Shown here: positions 57,980 through 64,000 of the stretch, piece after piece
Position numbering within the stretch: position 1 is the stretch's first letter
How the letters are laid out: each line of letters opens with the position of its first letter
NCBI GenBank assembly: GCA_003255065.1
Contig: QAOA01000431.1
Span: 124,001 to 188,000, forward strand
DNA length: 64,000 bases
Direction: 5' to 3'
Origin: Cercis canadensis
Lineage: Eukaryota; Streptophyta; Magnoliopsida; Fabales; Fabaceae
The notes under the pieces: generated by a model
Seen by the model: the letters and a program-made list of their open reading frames with translations, nothing else
Databases searched by the model: none
Told to the model about the DNA's origin: nothing
Made by a program: the position numbers and the translations under genes

Positions 57980-59376
57980 CTTTAAAATGAATGACTAAAC
58001 TAAATATAACTTTAGCTTGTTTATGAAATATAGGTAAAATTCAAGTAATTTTTCTTTAAATAGAAAAATATTTTATTTTGATACAAGTCCCTTCAAACAA
58101 GTCAAGTATTAAGAATTCAATATGTCCTTTAAGAATTGCTAAGCTCTCCCTCTTTAAGAAAAAACTATGTCCATTCTTATAAGCTTTAATTATAAGCTTT
58201 CAAAAAAAAATTGAAATTGAATTAAAATTTTTCAATCGAACTACTAATTAACCTTAGTTAACATAAAATTGCTTGTAATTATATTTTTTATTTATTGTTT
58301 TATGACTAATCAAGTATCAAACAATGTGTAGCTAAGTGGTAATAAAACAGTTATTCGGGCTTTATAAATTTTATGTTCAAATTCAAAATCATAGCTAAAA
58401 GTACCAAAAAAATAAAATAATTTTAACAAATTCAATTGAAACTTTTTTTTTGATTTCGTGCTAAATTTAAGAAATTGAATTTGTCCTTTTTTAATTAAAC
58501 CACTAATTAATCTCAACTGGCATGGAATTCATTGAAATGTTATGTACTCTCTTTTAATTTACCACTAATGAAGCTTAATCCAAAAGGATTTCCATAAAAT
58601 TGAATTGGGCCTTTTAATTTGATTGTAATCTTATTTAAATTTAACTAGTTAGTGGTAATCTGAACCTGTGAATGATAAACTGTATTTTTTATTTTAAATG
58701 CTTATTTTTTAAAATTTAAGAGTAATATAAGAAGCTAGGAATGACTATATTCTAATCACAACAAAAAGCTAGAGGGTATTATAAGAAGAGTGATGATGAT
58801 TAACTTAAGGTATGATGTTTTTCTTATTAATATTAATAGTTTCAATGTAGGATTTTGTACATACAATGTATCGATCAATCAATATAATTAAGATAACTTA
58901 TATATTATATTTTTTTAATTATTAGATAGATAAAACTAGATTTTCTAGCTAAGAGTATGGGAAATGAGAATTCAAACCTAAGCTTTCAACCATTTTGAAA
59001 AATCTCTAAACCAATTGTACTCTGTGTGCTTAACTTAAATTTTACACTATTGAAAAGGTTACCCTTTTTTTTGGTATATGTTGAAAAGGTTTAGGGTTTA
59101 GGACTAACTTTCACTAGCATTAATCATAGCATGTTCAACCCATAGAACATATTGTGATTAATGCAATTGAAATTGAGTTTTATTGGGTTTTTTTTTTTTG
59201 TGGTAAAGGAGTTCTATGATTTACATGTTCATATTTAGGTTTTACTCATATTGTAATTGGTAGTCTAATATACAAAGAAGAAGTCAATGCGAAAATTTTA
59301 AATTTAATTAGAACTCAAGTTCTTTAAGAATATAAAATACAAATCTTGTCAAACTAAATGTTGATGGTTAGTTGGG
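57980..59376. other. Unassigned AT-rich stretch
   Basis: Very AT-rich with stops in all frames. No gene, repeat boundary or RNA gene recognised. Confidence 0.5.
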
Positions 59377-59387
59377 GATATACTTAG

Positions 59388-59595
59388 TTTTTTTTTTTTT
59401 TAACAATAAGGTTATCCTCGAACCAGCTTTTGTGTATCGAGATTGTCTCTCTCTGGGTGATCTTAAGGGCACCACATTACCTTGGTGTATTAAGGGGAAT
59501 TTAATTCCCCTAAGTCTTGGCCCTGGAATTCAAACATTTGCGAGCTTGAATGAACCTATTGCACCCTTACCACTAGGCAAATCCTTGATATTAGA
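59388..59595 (-). mobile_element. tRNA-derived SINE with target-site duplication
   Basis: On the minus strand the unit starts near 59595, has a box A-like TGCCTAGTGGTAAGG (about 59565-59580), a box B-like GTTTGAATTCC (about 59525-59537), a non-tRNA body, and a 3' poly(A) tail (poly-T at 59388-59400). It is flanked by a direct repeat GATATACTTAG at 59377-59387 and 59596-59606, which continues for two more Ts. This structure is that of an RNA polymerase III-derived SINE inserted by LINE machinery. Plant SINEs of this size are common. Confidence 0.8.
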
Positions 59596-59606
59596 GATAT
59601 ACTTAG

Positions 59607-61700
59607 TTGATAAATTAATTTAGGTCATTGTGCATTTTAATATATATTTTTAGATTATTCACTATATTTTCATTTAGATAAGTATGTTAATAAAATATAT
59701 GTGCATCTATTGTGTACTGTATACACAATTTGGCATAACCAATCATAGGTGACAAAATTAACATATAATTTTGGTATTATTGTAAAAATCTTGGAAGACT
59801 AAGTCATCCAAATAGTTGACAATTTTTAAGCTTAACTATATCAAAGTTACACAATTAAAAAAGACTTAAAATAGTCCATAAAAAAAATGACTTAAAATAA
59901 GATAATTTTGATTCGGTGAAACTCAAAAGTCATCAGCTAGTTAAGTGTTTTACTCACACTTGTTGACTCATTTTTTGAAGTTTTCAAAATGGTACCAAAG
60001 ATAGGAATTAGTTGTGCCACCTATGATTATGATATTTTTATTTTAACACTAACAAATTCAAATAAAATAGAATTTTATGAAAGTATACTTTCTCAATATC
60101 AATTTGTTACTAATTAAGTTCAATTGAAAAAATATCCGTAAATTAAATTAGAATATTTTAAATTTGAAACTCCTCATTTTCACCATCAAATTTTCAAAAA
60201 TGAAAAACAATTAAAAATACTTTCATAAATATTGAATAAGTACTTTGACCATAAAGAAAGAATAGACAGCAAAAGTTCAAGGACAGGGATGAGGCTTGTG
60301 CAATGGCCCATTCTTGAAAGCTTATAGATATACGAATCGGGCCATGGTGTTTAAAAAACAACAATAACAAGGCAAGGGAGAAAAAATAACAGCACTGATA
60401 CGCACGGGACAAAGCCTTCTTCACAGGACAGGTCGGAAAACATGGTTGAAGACCCGATTACAGACTCGACATACCCAGAAACATCCTTCACTCCGTCGAG
60501 CTCAACTTGCAACCCTCATTCACGAGCCAATCCGCGCATTGGTTTCTCTCCCTAAAGACCAAGTTTATCTCATCTTCCTAATTCCTATAGATGAGTTGGA
60601 GGCAGGTTTGTGATGAAAGAAAGTGGGAAGACGAAGGAAAGTGAATCTGGCTACGAAGGTTAACACCTTCCATAGACCAAAACCCAAATCCAAGTGCAAC
60701 CCACAAAGCACAAAACCGTACTATGATGTCATTTTTTTATGTAAAGGGCTAGAATTGCAGATCACCCTGTAGAGGACCTACAGGTTTTTCAGAGCCACAG
60801 AATAATACTGCTCTCCCCTACTTACCTCAGCCCTCACCTTTACACACGAAATAGAAGAATCTACCATCCAGCCAAATATTATGATTTAACAAAACAAGAT
60901 GAAAATGAGTGAGTTTCAGTTAGATCACAGCTGTGGCCATTGAAGTAGCTATAGGGGCTATCTAGTATGCTTCTAGGTGGTGAGCGAGAGAGAAAGTGAG
61001 GGAGGTAACAAAAGGGAAAGGTTGAGCGCTCTCTTGGATATATCCACACTTAGACAAAAAAATGTGTGCATATTTTCTAATAACGGAAAAGACCACAAGA
61101 TCCAGTCACCCACAAAATACTCAGCCCCACTTCACCAATAAAATTCTGACACATACCCCTTGTTAGTTGTTGCATTTTAGCCACAAGTGGCATTTGAGTC
61201 GTTTCCATATATATATATATATATGTACAGCAATCTGTAGTAGACCATTTGGGTGACTCGTCTTTCAATAATTTGTAAGTTTTTGTTGCTCTGTTATTTA
61301 ATTTGTTACTATTCTTATACCAAAATATTAGAGAGTGATATATTCCAATTAAAAAATAGAAAAAATCACTATGAAAAAGAAAGTGCAATTGGCACTAACC
61401 TTAAAAGATTAAAAATAGAACAGGTGAAATATATTAATTTCAGCTAAAGTTATTCAATACCAAAGGTTCAAATGATAATTGAACTGTTGATTTTACTTAA
61501 CGTATTTGTGATATTTATGTGGGACCTATAAAATATATGGCATAAATAATTTTTATGCCTGTGGCATGAATATCATGATATTGAATAATTAGCCATAAAA
61601 TATAGAGAAAATTATTGTTTGGGTTATTATGTTAGTAAAAAAGACCCATAAGTTCCTTATAAGTATTAATTCCAAAGTGTTTACTAAGTTACACCTGCTC
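59607..61700. other. Unassigned stretch
   Basis: Nothing convincingly coding. A 37-codon frame at 60442-60555 (MVEDPITDSTYPETSFTPSS...) lies in a patch of more balanced composition (60270-60720) and could be an exon remnant, but has no known motif. A (TA)n run lies near 61209-61225. Confidence 0.35.
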
Positions 61701-61704
61701 ATTA

Positions 61705-62014
61705 GGGGTTTTTTGGTAGGACCCACTTAGTAATTTTAGTGTCGTTGCAAAGATCTTGAAAAATTAAATTATTTAGTATGTGACAGAACGCATAGTTTTT
61801 TAGAAAATATAAGAACGACACGATACAGAAAAATGTGCCAAATTTTATTTTATTTTTTGTTAAAAGTTAAATTTGTTGTTTGGCACACTTTCCTATATCA
61901 TGTCGTTCTTATATTTTATTAGGAATTATGTATTCTAGCATATACTGATAACTTAGTTTTTCGAGATCTTTGTAATTACACCAAATTAAGCCTCTGGGTC
62001 TTACTAGAAACCTT
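61705..62014. mobile_element. Hairpin MITE with long arms
   Basis: Left arm 61705-61842 and right arm 61879-62014 are inverted copies, with shared blocks GTAGGACCC / GTAAGACCC, GCAAAGATCTTG / ACAAAGATCTCG, ATATAAGAACGACA and GTGCCAAA. The loop is 36 bases, AT-rich. Arm similarity is high but imperfect. TSDs are not resolved. The single-strand RNA would be a 130-bp hairpin. Confidence 0.7.
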
Positions 62015-62512
62015 ACAATGAGACGTTGTAGCTTAGCAATCACCTAATTTCAATTTGATTCCTCCAACACTATTTAAACTATCCATTTTGCCCTTGTGAC
62101 TATTTTCATATGATACTCACATATAGTAACCATTAACCACATACTACATGAAAGATAACCACATAGGCTATAAGGATATTCACTTATGTTTGGTGAATTT
62201 ATATTTACTTAGAACCAATATTGTTTCTTGGAGGTCATCATCTCATTTATGATGATCATTGTTTGTGAGAAAATTGTTCTCTCATATTAAGAAATAAATC
62301 GTGGCACAGTATGAGCTATAACTACATATTGTGCTTATTAACCATATATTATAGGATAAACACAGCGTCCACAAGGATACCTGCATCGCTTTGAAGAAAG
62401 GACAAAGAAGGAAAAATTAAACATAACCAACCATATAAATAAAAATGACACCTACTTCTAACCCCCATTGGGTAAAATGACTGAAATGCAAAAAAAAAAA
62501 AAATATGTAAAA

Positions 62513-63945
62513 GAGTTATTGTTAAAATTATTTATAAAATTGATCACTTTTAAATATTTTAATTGAGCAATACTGAACAAAATAACACATGCTATTTCAT
62601 ATATAGCGTTTTCCTTAAAAACACGTTACATAAAAAATAGCGGATCCATGTCCAGAGAAGTCAAAAAGCTATATTGAGAATGAATAACATGCTAGTTTAA
62701 ATGTAGCAGGTCCCAAACACACACACTAGATCAATATGGCATGTTATATAAAGAAACATTGAATTGATTTAAGCGTATAATTAATATACACACTGAGATC
62801 AAAGTAGCATATATCAGTTCAAAAAAGCTACATTAACGCACAAAATGAGTAACACGCTAAAATGAATGTAACAAGTTCCCAAAAGACATGCTACATCACA
62901 CTTGGGGGAAGGAGAAAGAGAAAGAAAGATAGAGAATGGGAAAGAGACAGAAAGAAAGAGAATTAAAACAAAGAAAAAAGAATAAACATGAAAGAGAGAG
63001 GAGGAAAAAAAACAATAAAACAACAGAGTTAGAAAAAAAAGGGTATTTTTCTCTAATATGTGAATTGTAATTATGATTTGAATTTATAAATATAAGTCTT
63101 ATAAGAAAGGATATTAAAACACAAAAGATTATAAACCAAAGGATTTCATATGATTCAAATATCACTTATTATTATTATTATTTATTTATTTTTCTTATTA
63201 TTATTATTATTATTATTTATTCTTTTTTAGATGAATGTTATTTTTAATCTTGAGTTAGTAACCCATAATTACAGTTGCAAGTAGAAGTCAAATATGAAAT
63301 TTTACCAAGAGAAAAAAACTATCAATACTCAAATATGTAGTATGTGCATATATATAGTTATATACTTTTTCCAGTAGACCACTAAACTCTTCTCTTTCTT
63401 TCTCTTTCTCTCTCTCTCTCTTTCCTCCTTTACACTTTGCCTCCTTTGTCTCTTTCTTGTTTTTCTTTTGCTCTGTCCGAAGTGTGATGTAGTGTGTCCC
63501 TTAAAGACAAGATACATCAATTCAATGTGTTCTTAAGGAACACGTTAGATTGATCTAGTGTGTCTTTTGGAAACCCCTTACAAACATTTAAGCGTGTTAC
63601 TCATTTTTTATGCGTTGATGCAGCTTTTTTGAATTGAGATCCACTACTTTGATATCAGCATGTGCATTAATTACATGCTTAAATCAATTCAGGGTTTCTT
63701 TATATAACTCGAAACACACTATATTGATCTAGCAAGTGATTTTAGGATTTATTACATTTAAACTAGTGTGTTACTCATTTCTCAAGCAATTTTTTTACTT
63801 TTTTAGACATGGATCCGCTACTTCAACGTAACGTGTTTTTTTAAAAAAATGCTATATATGAAATAATGTAGATTATTTTATCTGGTACAACTCGATTAAA
63901 ATATTTAAAAATAATTTATTTTCGTAAATAATTTTAACAATAATT
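62513..63945. mobile_element. Very long inverted-repeat element
   Basis: Left arm about 62513-62905 and right arm about 63479-63945 match in inverted order, for example GTTAAAATTATTTA at the ends, CATGCTA...TATATAGCG against GCTATATATGAAAT, GGATCCATGTC against GACATGGATCCGC, and CTACATCACACTT against AGTGTGATGTAG. The spacer has a purine-rich strand (62910-63000) and a pyrimidine-rich tract (63389-63480) that also pair. The long arms suggest a foldback or MULE-like element. Terminal motif and TSD were not fixed. No coding region. Confidence 0.65.
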
Positions 63946-64000
63946 TTTGTATGTATTTATTTATTGGAGGTTTCTTAGATACTTTTTATATTTATGTAGT

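Noticed and set aside
62814..63165. Phe/Ser/Leu-rich minus-strand frames
   Set aside because: Pure reading of the GA/CT low-complexity tract in the spacer of the long inverted repeat.
1..64000. CRISPR array, bacterial operon, rRNA, prophage
   Set aside because: No regularly spaced identical repeats with unique spacers, no bacterial gene layout, and no rRNA sequence was seen. The sequence is nuclear plant DNA.

Overview
The window is plant nuclear DNA, almost certainly from a eudicot. It is AT-rich and intron-rich, and carries one intact, highly conserved plant gene with 12 coding exons (TONNEAU2/FASS, minus strand, 17630-23772) in a bed of transposable elements. LTR retrotransposons have initiator-Met-tRNA-type primer sites (TGGTATCAGAGC) and the other typical plant lineages are present: Ty3/gypsy chromovirus-like, Athila, Tat-like and Ty1/copia including a Sirevirus-like element. 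I cannot name the species.

Layout. 1-7600: remnant repeats, namely a direct repeat (1-247 and 2185-2447), an inverted solo LTR (445-1899), Harbinger-like DNA elements, a non-autonomous hAT (3545-4672, perfect 8-bp TSD) that has apparently captured a receptor-like-kinase exon, an LTR-like repeat, and an mTERF pseudogene. 7620-14362: a complete but dead Ty3/gypsy element on the minus strand. 14363-17300: an inverted second copy of the LTR-like repeat and a second mTERF pseudogene. 17630-23772: TON2. 24218-24577: a Tat-like LTR plus primer site. 24989-30042: a full-length Ty1/copia element, minus strand, with perfect TSD. 30805-31403: a MULE-like element enclosing two tRNA-like modules. 32987-34394: a solo LTR with perfect TSD.

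35630-54068 is the most complex part, a three-level nest. A Sirevirus-like copia element with an env-like ORF is interrupted by an Athila-type gypsy element (about 38690-49787, pol lost, env-like ORF kept), which is interrupted by an autonomous-type hAT element (44553-48124) with perfect 8-bp TSDs. The whole nest sits in the internal region of a Tat-like element whose 3' LTR is at 55093-55370. 55371-64000 holds a Harbinger-like element (56623-57455), a tRNA-derived SINE with an 11-bp TSD (59388-59595), a hairpin MITE (61705-62014) and a very long inverted repeat (about 62513-63945).

Apart from TON2 every coding region recognised is transposon-derived or a pseudogene broken by stops and frameshifts. 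The most useful observations are the nest and its order of insertion, gene capture by the hAT, the GC-AG intron in TON2, the SINE, the candidate spliced leader intron ahead of the Athila env-like ORF, and an N base placed exactly between two 235-bp copies, which suggests an assembly artefact.
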